64,000 bases of DNA from NCBI RefSeq assembly GCF_016464705.1, contig NZ_JAEHOB010000005.1, forward strand, positions 288,281 to 352,280, read 5' to 3'. Within the stretch, counting starts at the first letter, position 1, and every line of letters begins with the position of its first letter. The DNA comes from Qaidamihabitans albus. Lineage in GTDB: Bacteria; Actinomycetota; Actinomycetes; Mycobacteriales; Pseudonocardiaceae. The notes beneath the pieces were generated by a model. It was not told the DNA's origin, did no database searches, and worked only from the letters and a program-made list of their open reading frames with translations. Positions 23,271 to 32,038 of the stretch are shown here, one piece after another. Both the position numbers and the translations under genes were made by a program.

Positions 23271-23824
23271 CTCGACTCCTCCTTCGATTCACCCTCGCCG
23301 CCGATCTTGCCCGAGGCGTCGGCCTCCAGCAGTCTGAGTTCGTCGGCGGGCGGTTGCCGGAACTCGATCTCGATGACGGCCTTCGCGATGTCGCGGTAGC
23401 GGACGTCGCGGATCGTGCCACGGGCGCCGCCGACGAGAACGCGGACGGAGTCCTCGCCCGCCTCGCCGACGCGGCCGACGTACTCGGCCTGCGCCGCGTG
23501 CTCGGCCGGTGTGATGCGGACCTGCCGCAACCGCGCCCGCCGCCAGTGCCTCGGTCTGGTGAGCGGCCGGTCGACGCCCGGAGAGGTGACCTCAAGGGTG
23601 TACGCGCCCGCGATCAGGTGCTCGTTGTCGTCGAGCACCTCGGACACCGCCCTGCTGACGTCGGCGACCTCGTCGAGGCCGACGCCGTCGTCGCCGTCGA
23701 CGACGACCTTGACCAGCTTGCGCCGGCCGGCCTGCTGCACGTCGAGCGCGTCGAGATCGAAACCCGCGGCCGTGACGGCCTCGGCCACCAGTGGCTCCAG
23801 CCGACCGGCGAGTTCGTTGGGCAC
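23267..23824 (-). CDS. rimP: Ribosome maturation factor RimP
   Basis: 185 residues. First gene of the nusA-infB operon. Two-domain family: an N-terminal alpha/beta domain ([19 protein letters not shown]) and a C-terminal SH3-like domain ([12 protein letters not shown]). The [14 protein letters not shown] motif is intact. It binds free 30S subunits and is needed for their maturation. GTG start; 102 bp separates it from the divergent DUF4439 gene. Confidence 0.96.
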   Translation of the reverse strand: MPNELAGRLEPLVAEAVTAAGFDLDALDVQQAGRRKLVKVVVDGDDGVGLDEVADVSRAVSEVLDDNEHLIAGAYTLEVTSPGVDRPLTRPRHWRRARLRQVRITPAEHAAQAEYVGRVGEAGEDSVRVLVGGARGTIRDVRYRDIAKAVIEIEFRQPPADELRLLEADASGKIGGEGESKEESR

Positions 23825-23926
23825 CGTGATGCTCCCCGTTGTCCTGTTCGAAGTAGGTGGTTCAGCTTATCTTGCCGACACCCGGTGCCGCCGGGCGTCG
23901 GGCGCCGACTGGCAGGATGGCTCGAC

Positions 23927-24865
23927 GTGATATCCCGATCCCCGTTCAGTCGGCGCCAGGTTCTGCGGGCGGCGGCGCTCACCGCTCTGACGGCCCCGCT
24001 CGCGGCCGCCTGCACGACCGGCTACGAGGACGCCCCCGACCCGCTCGCGCCGCTGCTGGCGCGCGCACGGGCCGACGCCGCCGCGGCGAACGCCCTCGCC
24101 GGCTCGGCCCCGGAGCACGCCGAGCTCGCCCGGCAGGTCGCCGGTGCGCGCTCCGCGCAGGCGGATGCGCTGGCCGCCGAGGTCGACCGGCTGAACCGGC
24201 CCGAGGCCGAGAACACCACGGCGCCCCCCGCCAAGGTGGCCGACCTGGCCGCGCTCGGGCAACGGCTGACCGAGGCCAGGGACGGCGCGGCGGGCATGGT
24301 GCCCGGGCTGCCGCCGTACCGGGCCGGCCTGGTCGGCTCGGTCGCCGCGGGCTGCGCGGCGCTGCAGCAGCTGGCGCCCGAGCTCGGTGCCGGGCAGCCG
24401 GGCGAGGTGGACCGGGTGTCGACCGGGCCGCTGACCGAGGCGGCGGTGACCGCGCTGCAGGACGCCCTCGCCGCCGAGCACGCCGCCGTGTGGGTGTACG
24501 GGCTGGTGAGCGCGTTCCTGCCGGCCGACTTCGGCAAGGGCATCGACGAGGGCGCCGACGCGCACCGGGACCGGCGTGACGCCTGCGAGCGCGTGCTCAC
24601 CGACGCGGGCGCGGCCCCGCGCCCGCCGGAGCCCGCCTACCTGCCGCCCGATCCGGTGACCGACGCCGCCTCCGCGCAGGAGCTGGTCATCACCGCGGAG
24701 GCCGACGCCGCGGAGGCCTGGCACGGCGTGCTGGAGCGCACCGAGGACAAGGCACTGCGCACCCTGGCCATGCAGGCACTCACCGGTTCCGCCACCCGGG
24801 GGACGAGCTGGCGCATGGAGGCGGGCAAGGAGCCGCAGGCGGTGGCTCTGCCCGGCCGCGCCTGA
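23927..24865 (+). CDS. DUF4439 ferritin-like lipoprotein
   Basis: 312 residues from a GTG at 23927. N-terminal twin-arginine-like SRRQVLRAAALTALTAPLAAAC ends in a lipobox (LAAAC, Cys about 28), so the mature protein is a cell-surface lipoprotein. Two similar helical halves follow; the second (about 185-312, starting TEAAVTALQDALAAEHAAV) is a four-helix DUF4439 domain related to ferritin. Few metal ligands are obvious. Divergent from rimP. Function unknown. Confidence 0.85.
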   Translation: MISRSPFSRRQVLRAAALTALTAPLAAACTTGYEDAPDPLAPLLARARADAAAANALAGSAPEHAELARQVAGARSAQADALAAEVDRLNRPEAENTTAPPAKVADLAALGQRLTEARDGAAGMVPGLPPYRAGLVGSVAAGCAALQQLAPELGAGQPGEVDRVSTGPLTEAAVTALQDALAAEHAAVWVYGLVSAFLPADFGKGIDEGADAHRDRRDACERVLTDAGAAPRPPEPAYLPPDPVTDAASAQELVITAEADAAEAWHGVLERTEDKALRTLAMQALTGSATRGTSWRMEAGKEPQAVALPGRA

Positions 24866-25048
24866 GGCGGCGGAGAGCCTGTCTTGATCCATGCAGGCGC
24901 GGCGTTGCGCCTGGTCACCTCTCGTGAGTGCGCACGCGAGTTAGAACACTGTTACGCACTCACGACCGGTGACCTGCGGAAATGGTTCGCGCTGGTCCGT
25001 TCCAGCAGGTTCAGGTTCGAGGACAGGCCCTGAGGCGGCCGGAGAGCC
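24861..25048. repeat. 19/20-bp direct repeat bracketing palindrome copy 3
   Basis: CCTGAGGCGGCGGAGAGCC (24861-24879) recurs as CCTGAGGCGGCCGGAGAGCC (25029-25048), one inserted C apart, about 168 bp away. The left copy includes the DUF4439 stop codon. The interval holds no gene. It could mark an insertion footprint or a local duplication. Confidence 0.6.
24921..24966. repeat. 46-bp palindromic repeat, copy 3 (degenerate)
   Basis: The left arm matches the other copies, but the right arm reads ACACTGTTACGCACTCACGA, so several base pairs are lost. It lies between two convergent genes and does not contain a stop codon used by either. Confidence 0.8.
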
Positions 25049-25058
25049 GGGACAGGGC

Positions 25059-25712
25059 TCAGCGGAGGTGCTCGGCCAGCCGCAGCGCGTCCTCGGCGAT
25101 CCGGGCCAGCAGGTCTTCGTCGGTGTGCCCGTCGAAGAAGGCGCTCTCCACGATCGTCACCTCCCGGCCGCGGGCGGTGGACTGGTACTCGCCACCGGCG
25201 ACCTGCGGCGCCCCGGGCAGGTTGGCGCTGCCGTCGCGGACGAGGTCGTTGACGTTGCCGGTGCCCTCGGTGTCGGTGATCACCTTGAGCTGCTGCGCGG
25301 TGGCCGCTTCGGCCATCGTCACCAGCACGACCGACACGAGTGCCCGCGCGCCGTCGGTCTCCGTGCTGTAGAGCGCCCTGGCGACCTGCTCGCACGGGTG
25401 CTCGCCGAACCACTCCGCGACGTCGCCGTAGGAGTTGCCCGCGCAGTCGGCCGACTCGTCGGGGCCCGCGGCGACGGTGTAGCGGAACTCGCCGCTGGTG
25501 AGCGGGTCGTCGGTGACCGGGCCCGCCTTACCCTCCACGCCGCTGTCGCGCCGGATCAGCGACCAGACGAGCCCGGCGACCACCGCGACCACGACGAGGG
25601 CACTGCCCAGGAGCAGGTGGTTCGGGCGCCGGGGCGGGACCGGCTGCGCCGGGGCGACCCGGGGCAGCGGTGCGGTGTCACTCACATCGGGGTTGTACTG
25701 CTGTCCAGCCAC
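25059..25712 (-). CDS. Membrane-anchored hypothetical protein
   Basis: 217 residues. A proline-rich cytoplasmic N-terminus (1-30) leads to one membrane helix (about 33-52, LLLGSALVVVAVVAGLVWSL) followed by an extracytoplasmic domain with two Cys (about 90 and 107) that may form a disulphide. I do not recognise the family. It is 25 bp upstream of the PLP-enzyme gene on the same strand only in a broad sense; its stop faces DUF4439. Confidence 0.7.
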   Translation of the reverse strand: MAGQQYNPDVSDTAPLPRVAPAQPVPPRRPNHLLLGSALVVVAVVAGLVWSLIRRDSGVEGKAGPVTDDPLTSGEFRYTVAAGPDESADCAGNSYGDVAEWFGEHPCEQVARALYSTETDGARALVSVVLVTMAEAATAQQLKVITDTEGTGNVNDLVRDGSANLPGAPQVAGGEYQSTARGREVTIVESAFFDGHTDEDLLARIAEDALRLAEHLR

Positions 25713-25737
25713 GGACGGTGACCGTAGCCCACGGCGC

Positions 25738-26766
25738 TCACTCCAGGGCCTCCAGCACCCTTTCGACGTCCTCGGTGGTGTTGTAGATGTGGAAGCCGAG
25801 GCGCGCCTTCCCCGCCCGAACGCTGGCCGTCACGCCTGCCGCCGCGAGCCGCTCGGCCGCCCCCGTGGCGGACAGCGCGACGATCGCGCTGTTCTGTCGT
25901 GGCAGGCCGAGTTTGCTCAGGAGCAGGTCGGCGAGGCCTGCGCAGTGCGAGCGGACCGCCGCCCGGTCGAGGTCGGCGAGATACGGCAGTGCCACGGCGG
26001 CCCCCACGAACGGCAGCCACGCGGGCGAGAGGTCCAGCCGCCTGCTGCCGGTGGCGAGCCGCAGCGGGAGGCCGTAGACGGCCTGCCACGGGTCCTCGCC
26101 CGCGTACCAGTTGGCCGCGACCGGCGAGGTGCGTTCGAGCACGCGCGGGTGCACCGCGAGCCAGGCGGCGCCGCGCGGCGCGAGCAGCCACTTGTACGCC
26201 CCGCCGACCACCCAGTCCGCCCACTCCAGCTCCAGCGGCAGCCAGCCGGCCGCCTGGGTCACGTCGAGCAGCACCGGCACCCCGTTGGCCTCGGCGGCGG
26301 CCCGCAGTGCCGCCAGGTCGGCGATGCTGCCGTCGGCCGACTGCACCGCGCTCACGGCGACCAGGTCGTGCCGGGCCACCTCGGCGGGCAGCTCGGTGAG
26401 GGCCGCCTCCCGCACGCTGACGCCCCGGTGGGCCTGCGCCGCGAACGGAAAGGTGACGCTGGTGAACTCGCCCGCGGCGGCCAGCACCGAGGCGCCGTCC
26501 GGCAGGCCCGCGGCGACCGTGGCGATCAGTTGCGACACGCTCGCGCCGATGGCCACCCGGTCGGCGGGCACCCCGATGAGCCGCGCGAACCCGGCCCGGG
26601 ACCGCTCGACGGCACCGTCGAAGTCGCCAGGCCGGTCGGCGCCGGTGCGCCAGCGGCCGACCGCCTCCGCCACGGCGTCGGCCACGTGCGCGGGCGGGAC
26701 ACCGATGCTCGGTGTGTTCAGGTAGCCGGGGGCGACGGCGAAGTCGGCGTCGAACGCGTGGCGCAT
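25738..26766 (-). CDS. Class V aminotransferase-fold PLP enzyme
   Basis: 342 residues from the ATG at 26766. The class V (cysteine desulfurase/kynureninase) fold is evident: LDVTQAAGWLPLE (Asp for the pyridine nitrogen) and VVGGAYKWLLAPRG, whose Lys binds pyridoxal phosphate (about 200-210). At 342 residues it is shorter than NifS/SufS and lacks a clear catalytic Cys loop, so a plain aminotransferase, isopenicillin-epimerase-like or kynureninase-like role is possible. A longer start would run into palindrome copy 4. Confidence 0.82.
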   Translation of the reverse strand: MRHAFDADFAVAPGYLNTPSIGVPPAHVADAVAEAVGRWRTGADRPGDFDGAVERSRAGFARLIGVPADRVAIGASVSQLIATVAAGLPDGASVLAAAGEFTSVTFPFAAQAHRGVSVREAALTELPAEVARHDLVAVSAVQSADGSIADLAALRAAAEANGVPVLLDVTQAAGWLPLELEWADWVVGGAYKWLLAPRGAAWLAVHPRVLERTSPVAANWYAGEDPWQAVYGLPLRLATGSRRLDLSPAWLPFVGAAVALPYLADLDRAAVRSHCAGLADLLLSKLGLPRQNSAIVALSATGAAERLAAAGVTASVRAGKARLGFHIYNTTEDVERVLEALE

Positions 26767-26787
26767 GGCACTGACACTAGCCGCGCA

Positions 26788-26833
26788 CTCGTGAGTGCGG
26801 ACACGAGTTAGAACTCGTGTGCGCACTCACGAG
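26788..26833. repeat. 46-bp palindromic repeat, copy 4
   Basis: Almost perfect (one C-to-G change, GCGGACACGAG, in the left arm). The minus-strand TCG TGA of the right arm, with stop at 26827-26829, ends the PH-domain protein. It sits just upstream of the PLP-enzyme start, between two minus-strand genes. Confidence 0.95.
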
Positions 26834-28356
26834 CGGTGCGCGGGAGGTGCGTCGATGCGTTCCAGGAACGGGCCGAAAAGGTCGGGGACCGCCTCCTCGG
26901 CGAAGACGAGTCCTTCGCTCTCCCCTACGTCGTACACGGAGTACGCACCGCCGCCCGCCGCCGTCGTGGCGGTGAGGGTGATGAGGCCCTTGCGCCGCTG
27001 GAAGATCGACTGCCTGGCGGTCCAGCCGATCACGCCGCGCCGCTGCAGGGCAACCGTGCTTCGCCGGACCGCCCCGTTGCGCGCGACCAGGTAGCCACCG
27101 GTCAGCCCGTGCCCGAGGTTGCGGTAGGCGTCCAGGGCGATCGCCACCGCGATCGGCACCAGCACGAGCGCGCAGATCCACGCCAGGTGCAGGAAGAGCG
27201 GCGTGAGCACCAGCCCGAGAATCAGCAGGGGGCTGATCACGGCCAGCACGCCGAGCAGCGCCCACCGGATCCGGCGGCCGCGCGCGGCGACCGGATGGCC
27301 GCGCAGCCGCACCGACGCGGTCGGCGAGACCGGCTCCCGCAGCACCGCCGCGGCGATCCGGTCCGCCTCCGCCCGCGGCGCCGGGGGCAGCAGGGTCTTG
27401 TGGTCGGTGCGCTCGTTGCCCTTCTGCTGGGTGAGTCCCGTGGCCACGGCGTCGACCCGCGCCGCGCCGAGCATCCGGTTGCCCAGCGGCTCGACCAGGT
27501 CGATCCCGCGCAACCGGCGTTCCTCCAGCGAGATCGACCGGGTGGTGAGCAGGCCGCGGCGCACCCGCAGCGTGCCGCCCGGTTCGCGCTCCAGCCGGAA
27601 CCGCCACCACATCTCGACGAACAACGCGATGGCGCCGATCACGCCGACGACCACGCCGGTGACGAGCAGCGCCAGCACCGCCATGAGCACCGGGAGGCTC
27701 CGCAGCAGGTCGAGCACCCAGGTGATCACACCGTCCTGCATGCCGAACCACTCGGCGACCTGCAGCACGGCGCCGAACGCCGCACCACCGATCGCCGGTG
27801 TCAGGAACGAGACCGGGGCGAACCGGATCCAGCTCGGGTCCAGCACGGCGAGAGTGCCGTCCCGTGGCTCGCTCTCCTCCCGCGCGGGCACCCGGTCGAG
27901 CAGCTCCCGGCGCAGCCGGTCGGCCTCGGCCCTGGACACCGGCTGCAGCGACAGCGAACTCTCCCCCGCGCCGGTCTGCTCACCGGTGCCGATCTTCGCG
28001 TGTACCAGGCCGAAGGCACGCAGGAGCAGCCCGGCGGTGAGGTCGACGCTGCGGATGCGGTCGCGCGCCAGCGAGCGCCGTTTGCGGACCAGGATCCCGG
28101 TGTGCAGCTCGACCCGCTCCGGCCCGATCCGGTAGCTGGTCCGGCGCCAGCGCACGTAGTCACCGACGATTCCGACCGCGATCGCCAGCACGACCGTCGG
28201 CAGCACCACCGTCACCGCCATCCCCGGAGACGTCTGGCCCGCGACGGTGACCACGACCGGGGCGGCCACCGCCGCGGCCGTGCCGACGACCCGCAGCGCG
28301 GTGACCCACACGGTCCGCCGATCCAGCTTGCGCCACTCGGTCTCTGGCACCGTCAC
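26827..28356 (-). CDS. Bacterial PH domain membrane protein (YdbT-like)
   Basis: 509 residues, with about six membrane segments and three bacterial PH (bPH2, DUF304) repeats on the membrane, e.g. the region with RRTSYRIGPERVELHTGIL (about 70-90) and RLRGIDLVEPLGNRML. It pairs with the smaller PH gene upstream, as YdbT with YdbS of Bacillus. Membrane-associated, possible role in lipid or membrane homeostasis; unproven. The start overlaps the YdbS-like stop (GTGA). The stop (TCG TGA) is inside palindrome copy 4. Confidence 0.85.
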   Translation of the reverse strand: MTVPETEWRKLDRRTVWVTALRVVGTAAAVAAPVVVTVAGQTSPGMAVTVVLPTVVLAIAVGIVGDYVRWRRTSYRIGPERVELHTGILVRKRRSLARDRIRSVDLTAGLLLRAFGLVHAKIGTGEQTGAGESSLSLQPVSRAEADRLRRELLDRVPAREESEPRDGTLAVLDPSWIRFAPVSFLTPAIGGAAFGAVLQVAEWFGMQDGVITWVLDLLRSLPVLMAVLALLVTGVVVGVIGAIALFVEMWWRFRLEREPGGTLRVRRGLLTTRSISLEERRLRGIDLVEPLGNRMLGAARVDAVATGLTQQKGNERTDHKTLLPPAPRAEADRIAAAVLREPVSPTASVRLRGHPVAARGRRIRWALLGVLAVISPLLILGLVLTPLFLHLAWICALVLVPIAVAIALDAYRNLGHGLTGGYLVARNGAVRRSTVALQRRGVIGWTARQSIFQRRKGLITLTATTAAGGGAYSVYDVGESEGLVFAEEAVPDLFGPFLERIDAPPAHRS

Positions 28357-28904
28357 GTCGCATCACCCGGGGTGGCCTGTGTCGTCTCGGTCAGCTGCCG
28401 CACGAGGTCCGAGGCGACCTCGTGGTCGAGTCCCTGGATCGTCACCGCCCCCTTGGCCGACGCGGTGGTGACGGTGACGGTCGCCAGGCCGAAGAACTGC
28501 TCCAGCGGCCCGCGCTGGCTGTCGACGGTCTGGATCCGGGACATCGGTGCGACCCGCCACTCCTGCCAGAAGTAGCCGGTACGCGTGAACACGGCGTCGC
28601 TCGTGACCTCCCAGCGGTGCACCCGGTACCACCACAGCGGCAGCAGCAGGGCCACCGGCAGGCCGAGCACGGCCACCACGGCCGCCGCGAGCAGCAGCCA
28701 CGGCCGCGGTGCGGGCAGCACGAGCGCCAGCACCGCGAGCACGATCAGCGGCGGGCCGAACAGCAGCAGCCACTGAGTCCGCCACCAGCGCACCGCGCGC
28801 GGGTCGAGCTCGTTGCCCGGCGGGCGCAGCCGCACCGCGCCACCGCTCTCGCCAACGCCGCCGTCGTTTCCGTCCTGAGCGTGCCATCCCCCGGTCGCCG
28901 ACAT
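28353..28904 (-). CDS. Bacterial PH domain membrane protein (YdbS-like)
   Basis: 183 residues. Two membrane helices (about 42-62 and 68-90) precede one bPH2 domain containing VHRWEVTSDAVFTRTGYFW and SRIQTVDSQRGPLEQ. Partner of the YdbT-like protein by overlap and order. It probably forms a membrane complex with it. Transcribed away from the dehydratase-like gene on the same strand (22 bp gap). Confidence 0.85.
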   Translation of the reverse strand: MSATGGWHAQDGNDGGVGESGGAVRLRPPGNELDPRAVRWWRTQWLLLFGPPLIVLAVLALVLPAPRPWLLLAAAVVAVLGLPVALLLPLWWYRVHRWEVTSDAVFTRTGYFWQEWRVAPMSRIQTVDSQRGPLEQFFGLATVTVTTASAKGAVTIQGLDHEVASDLVRQLTETTQATPGDAT

Positions 28905-28926
28905 GGCGCCACCTTATGGGGTGAGC

Positions 28927-29859
28927 TCAGTCCTCGCCGCCGAGCACCCCGGCCAGCACCGGCAGCGCGACGTTTCGACCGGAGATGACCGCGACCGTGC
29001 GCTCGTCCGCCTCGGCCTTGCCCGCGAGCAGCGCGGCCACGGCGGCCGCCCCGGCGCCTTCGGCGACGATGCCGTGCCGTGTTGCGAGGTGCCGCACGGC
29101 CGCGCGCAGCTCCTCCTCGGTCACCGGGACCAGCCGGTCGACGTGTTTGGCGACGAGGTCGATCGTCACCGAGCCGGGTTCGAGGTTCGCGGCGATGCCG
29201 TCGGCGATCGAGGGGCGCACGTCGACGGGCACCTGATGCCCGGCGTGCAGGGCCGCCGCCATCGACGGCGCGGCGGCGGCCTCGACGCCGATCACCCGCG
29301 CGCCGGGCACGGTGGCGGCCCACAGGCCGATCCCCGCGGCCAAGCCACCGCCGCCGACGGCGCAGACGACGGTCAGCGGGGCACCCTCCTGCTCGGCCAG
29401 CTCGTACCCGATCGTGCCCTGTCCGGCGATCACCTCGGGATCGTTGTAGGGAGAGACGAAGTGCGCGCCGCGGGCGGCCAGCTCGAGCGCGTGCGCCTCC
29501 GCCTCGGCATAGGCGCGGCCGACCTGCACCAGCTCCACGCCGAACGTGCGCAGGGCCGCAACCTTGGCCGCCGACGCGTTCTCGGGCACGACCACCGTCG
29601 CGGGCCTGCCGAGCCTGCTCGCCGCGAACGCGACCCCGAGACCGTGGTTGCCGGCCGAGGCCGTCACCACCCGCTCGCCCTCACCGAGTGCGGCGAGGGC
29701 GTTGAGCGCACCGCGGACCTTGAACGAACCGGTCGGCTGCCAGGTCTCGAGCTTGAGCATCGGCGCGCCGGCCCGGACCGGCGTCGGCGGGAGGATGTCC
29801 CGCACGACGTGCCAGGCCCGTTCGACGTCATCGGGGGAAGGGGTTCGCACGGATCGCAT
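28927..29859 (-). CDS. Threonine/serine dehydratase-like PLP enzyme
   Basis: 310 residues, fold type II. The PLP Lys is in PTGSFKVRGA (Lys47), with the SAGNHGLG substrate loop and the glycine-rich phosphate loop GGGGLAAG (about 168-175). No C-terminal ACT regulatory domain, so it is not an allosteric IlvA; catabolic threonine or serine ammonia-lyase is likely, with racemase as an alternative. It is divergent from the LysR gene (about 70 bp between), which may regulate it. Confidence 0.85.
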   Translation of the reverse strand: MRSVRTPSPDDVERAWHVVRDILPPTPVRAGAPMLKLETWQPTGSFKVRGALNALAALGEGERVVTASAGNHGLGVAFAASRLGRPATVVVPENASAAKVAALRTFGVELVQVGRAYAEAEAHALELAARGAHFVSPYNDPEVIAGQGTIGYELAEQEGAPLTVVCAVGGGGLAAGIGLWAATVPGARVIGVEAAAAPSMAAALHAGHQVPVDVRPSIADGIAANLEPGSVTIDLVAKHVDRLVPVTEEELRAAVRHLATRHGIVAEGAGAAAVAALLAGKAEADERTVAVISGRNVALPVLAGVLGGED

Positions 29860-29930
29860 ACCACCAGCGTCCTCCGGAAGACAGGGGCGCGACCAGGCAG
29901 GGCTGCTACGGGTGAGCGTAAGTTGTGCTT

Positions 29931-30860
29931 GTGCTCGATCCTCGTCGGCTCCGGCTGCTCCGCGACGTCACCAGGACCGGCTCCATCGCCGGTGCCGCGC
30001 AGCGCGCCGGTTGCACGGCGGCGGCCGCGTCACAGCAGCTCGCGGCGCTGGAGCGGGACACGGGTGTCTCGCTGCTGGAACGGGGGCCGCGCAGCGTGCG
30101 GCTCACCGAGGCCGGGCGGGTGCTCGCCGAGCACGCCGACCGGGTGCTGGTCGAGCTCGACGGCGCGGAGCAGGCGCTGCTGGCGGTCGCCGGCCTGCGA
30201 GGCGGGCGGCTGCGGGTGGCGGCGTTCGGCACCGCGGCGGGTTTCGCGGTTCCCGCGCTCGGCACGTTCCGCAGGCGCCACCCCGGCGTGGAGGTGACGT
30301 TCGTGGAACTCGAACCCGACGAGGCCGTGCCCGCCGTGCGGGCCGGCGAGGTCGATCTCGCCGTCACGCACCAGTACGCGCGGCTGCCCAAGCCGGACCT
30401 GCGCGGGCTGCGCCAGACGGCGCTGCGCAGCGAGCGGCTGCTGCTCGCCGTGCCGCCGAGCCTGCGCCCCGGCGACGACGGTCCGGTGCGGCTGCCCGAC
30501 TACGCGGGAGCCGACTGGATCTCGCCACGGCCGGCCACCGGGTTCCAGGCGCTGGTGGAGCTGGCCTGCCGGGCCGCGGGTTTCGAGCCGAAGGTCGGCT
30601 TCCGCACGGACAGCTACGACGTCATGCTCACCCTCGTGGCGGCGGACCTCGGTGTCGCGCTCGTGCCGGAGCTCGCCGCGGTACCGCGGGCCGGTGTCAC
30701 GTTCCTGGAGGTGGCGCGGCCCGCGCCGCTGACCAGGGAGGTGCACGCCACGACACGCGCGGCGGACACCTCCGCCGCCGTGGCGGAACTGCTGGAGCTG
30801 CTGGTCGAGCGGGTCAGCGGCCGGGGCGCGTCAGCCCGTCCTGCCCGCCGCCGCGGCTGA
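29931..30860 (+). CDS. LysR family transcriptional regulator
   Basis: 309 residues (from GTG 29931; an upstream GTG at 29925 adds two). N-terminal winged helix: LDPRRLRLLRDVTRTGSIAG, then AAASQQLAALERDTGVSLLER. The C-terminal periplasmic-binding-protein-like effector domain occupies about 90-300. The target is unknown; the divergent dehydratase-like gene is the natural candidate because LysR genes usually regulate their divergent neighbour. Its 3' end overlaps the CapA gene by 47 bp, convergently. Confidence 0.9.
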   Translation: MLDPRRLRLLRDVTRTGSIAGAAQRAGCTAAAASQQLAALERDTGVSLLERGPRSVRLTEAGRVLAEHADRVLVELDGAEQALLAVAGLRGGRLRVAAFGTAAGFAVPALGTFRRRHPGVEVTFVELEPDEAVPAVRAGEVDLAVTHQYARLPKPDLRGLRQTALRSERLLLAVPPSLRPGDDGPVRLPDYAGADWISPRPATGFQALVELACRAAGFEPKVGFRTDSYDVMLTLVAADLGVALVPELAAVPRAGVTFLEVARPAPLTREVHATTRAADTSAAVAELLELLVERVSGRGASARPARRRG

Positions 30861-31956
30861 GCACGATCTCGTCGATACGTTCGAGCGCCTCTTCGCGCCG
30901 CTCGGTGCTCTCGCTGGCGGTGAGGTCGACGAGGCGGATGGGCGGGCCGAGCTCGACGAGGGTGGGCACGTACTCGGCACTGTCGACCACCCAGCGCTCA
31001 CCGTCGCGGGTGAAGCGGAACCGCGCGGCGATGCCCTCCTCGCTCACGCCACGGGGCTCCTCGTGCCGGGCCACGGAGTTGCCGAGCCCGTAGGCCACCC
31101 ACTTCTCGCCGATACGCTCGATCGGCTGCACGACGTGCGCGTGGTGGCCGATGATCAGGTCGATGGAGTCCTCGCCGAGCAGCCGTTCGGCGAGCTGCCG
31201 CTGTTCCTCGGTGGGCTCGTGCCCGTACTCCTCGCCCCAGTGCAGGCTCGCGATGACGACCTCGGCTCCGGCGGCGCGGGCCGCCTCGGCCTCGGCCACC
31301 ACGGCGTCGGCGTCGAGCTCATTGGCGGTCCACGGCTTGCCCGCGGGTTCGGTGAAACCGTTGTAGCCGAAGGTGTACGACAGGTGCCCGACCTTGGCTG
31401 CGCCCGCGTCGAGGATGAGCGGGGTCTCGGCCTCCTCCTGGTCGCGCGCGGAGCCGGTGTGCTCGATACCGGCCTCGTCGAGGACGTCGAGCGTGCGCGC
31501 GAGTCCCTCCTCGCCCTGATCGAGCACGTGGTTGGACGCAGTCGAGCAGCCGTCGTAGCCCGTGTCGGCGAGTGCGCCCGCGAGTTCGGGCGGCGCGTTG
31601 AACTGTGGATAGCCGCTGTACGGTCCGCCGTCCTCGGCCAGCGGCACCTCGAGATGGCACAGCGCGAGGTTCGCCCTCGACACGAGCGGGCTGATCCCGG
31701 AGAAGAGCGGCCGGAAGTCGAACTCGGCCGCTTCCGGCCCCTCCGCGTCCGTGGCGGCCTGCTCGCTCAGTGCCGGGTGGACGAGCACGTCCCCGGTGGC
31801 CACCACGCTGAACGACTCCGCGGGGGCGGCCTGCGTGCTCTCCGGGGCGGGCGCGGCCAGCGGTTTCTGGTCGGCGGGCGCGGTGGTGCAGGCACCGGCG
31901 AGCAGCGTGGCGCCGAGGAACGCGATCGCGGCGGGGCGTCTCGAGGGCCGTCTCAT
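30814..31956 (-). CDS. CapA family lipoprotein
   Basis: 380 residues from ATG at 31956 with AAAGG upstream; the longer version starting at 31986 would disrupt the signal peptide. Signal peptide ending LLAGAC (Cys about 22) makes it a lipoprotein. The CapA metallophosphoesterase-like fold is shown by ATGDVLVHPAL, SNHVLDQGEEGL and GHHAHVVQPIE, all intact. CapA/PgsA proteins are tied to polyglutamate or envelope polymer export. Convergent overlap of 47 bp with the LysR gene. Confidence 0.9.
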   Translation of the reverse strand: MRRPSRRPAAIAFLGATLLAGACTTAPADQKPLAAPAPESTQAAPAESFSVVATGDVLVHPALSEQAATDAEGPEAAEFDFRPLFSGISPLVSRANLALCHLEVPLAEDGGPYSGYPQFNAPPELAGALADTGYDGCSTASNHVLDQGEEGLARTLDVLDEAGIEHTGSARDQEEAETPLILDAGAAKVGHLSYTFGYNGFTEPAGKPWTANELDADAVVAEAEAARAAGAEVVIASLHWGEEYGHEPTEEQRQLAERLLGEDSIDLIIGHHAHVVQPIERIGEKWVAYGLGNSVARHEEPRGVSEEGIAARFRFTRDGERWVVDSAEYVPTLVELGPPIRLVDLTASESTERREEALERIDEIVLSRGGGQDGLTRPGR

Positions 31957-32038
31957 CGGGCAGCCTTTCGGGTCGGGTGGCGTCATGGTGCCTGGTTACA
32001 CAACGCGCACGAGCACGCCCGCCGAGGTGACCGCGGGT

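Noticed and set aside
25738..26766. Cysteine desulfurase for the NifU-like protein
   Set aside because: It is 31 kb away, short and lacks a clear catalytic Cys loop.
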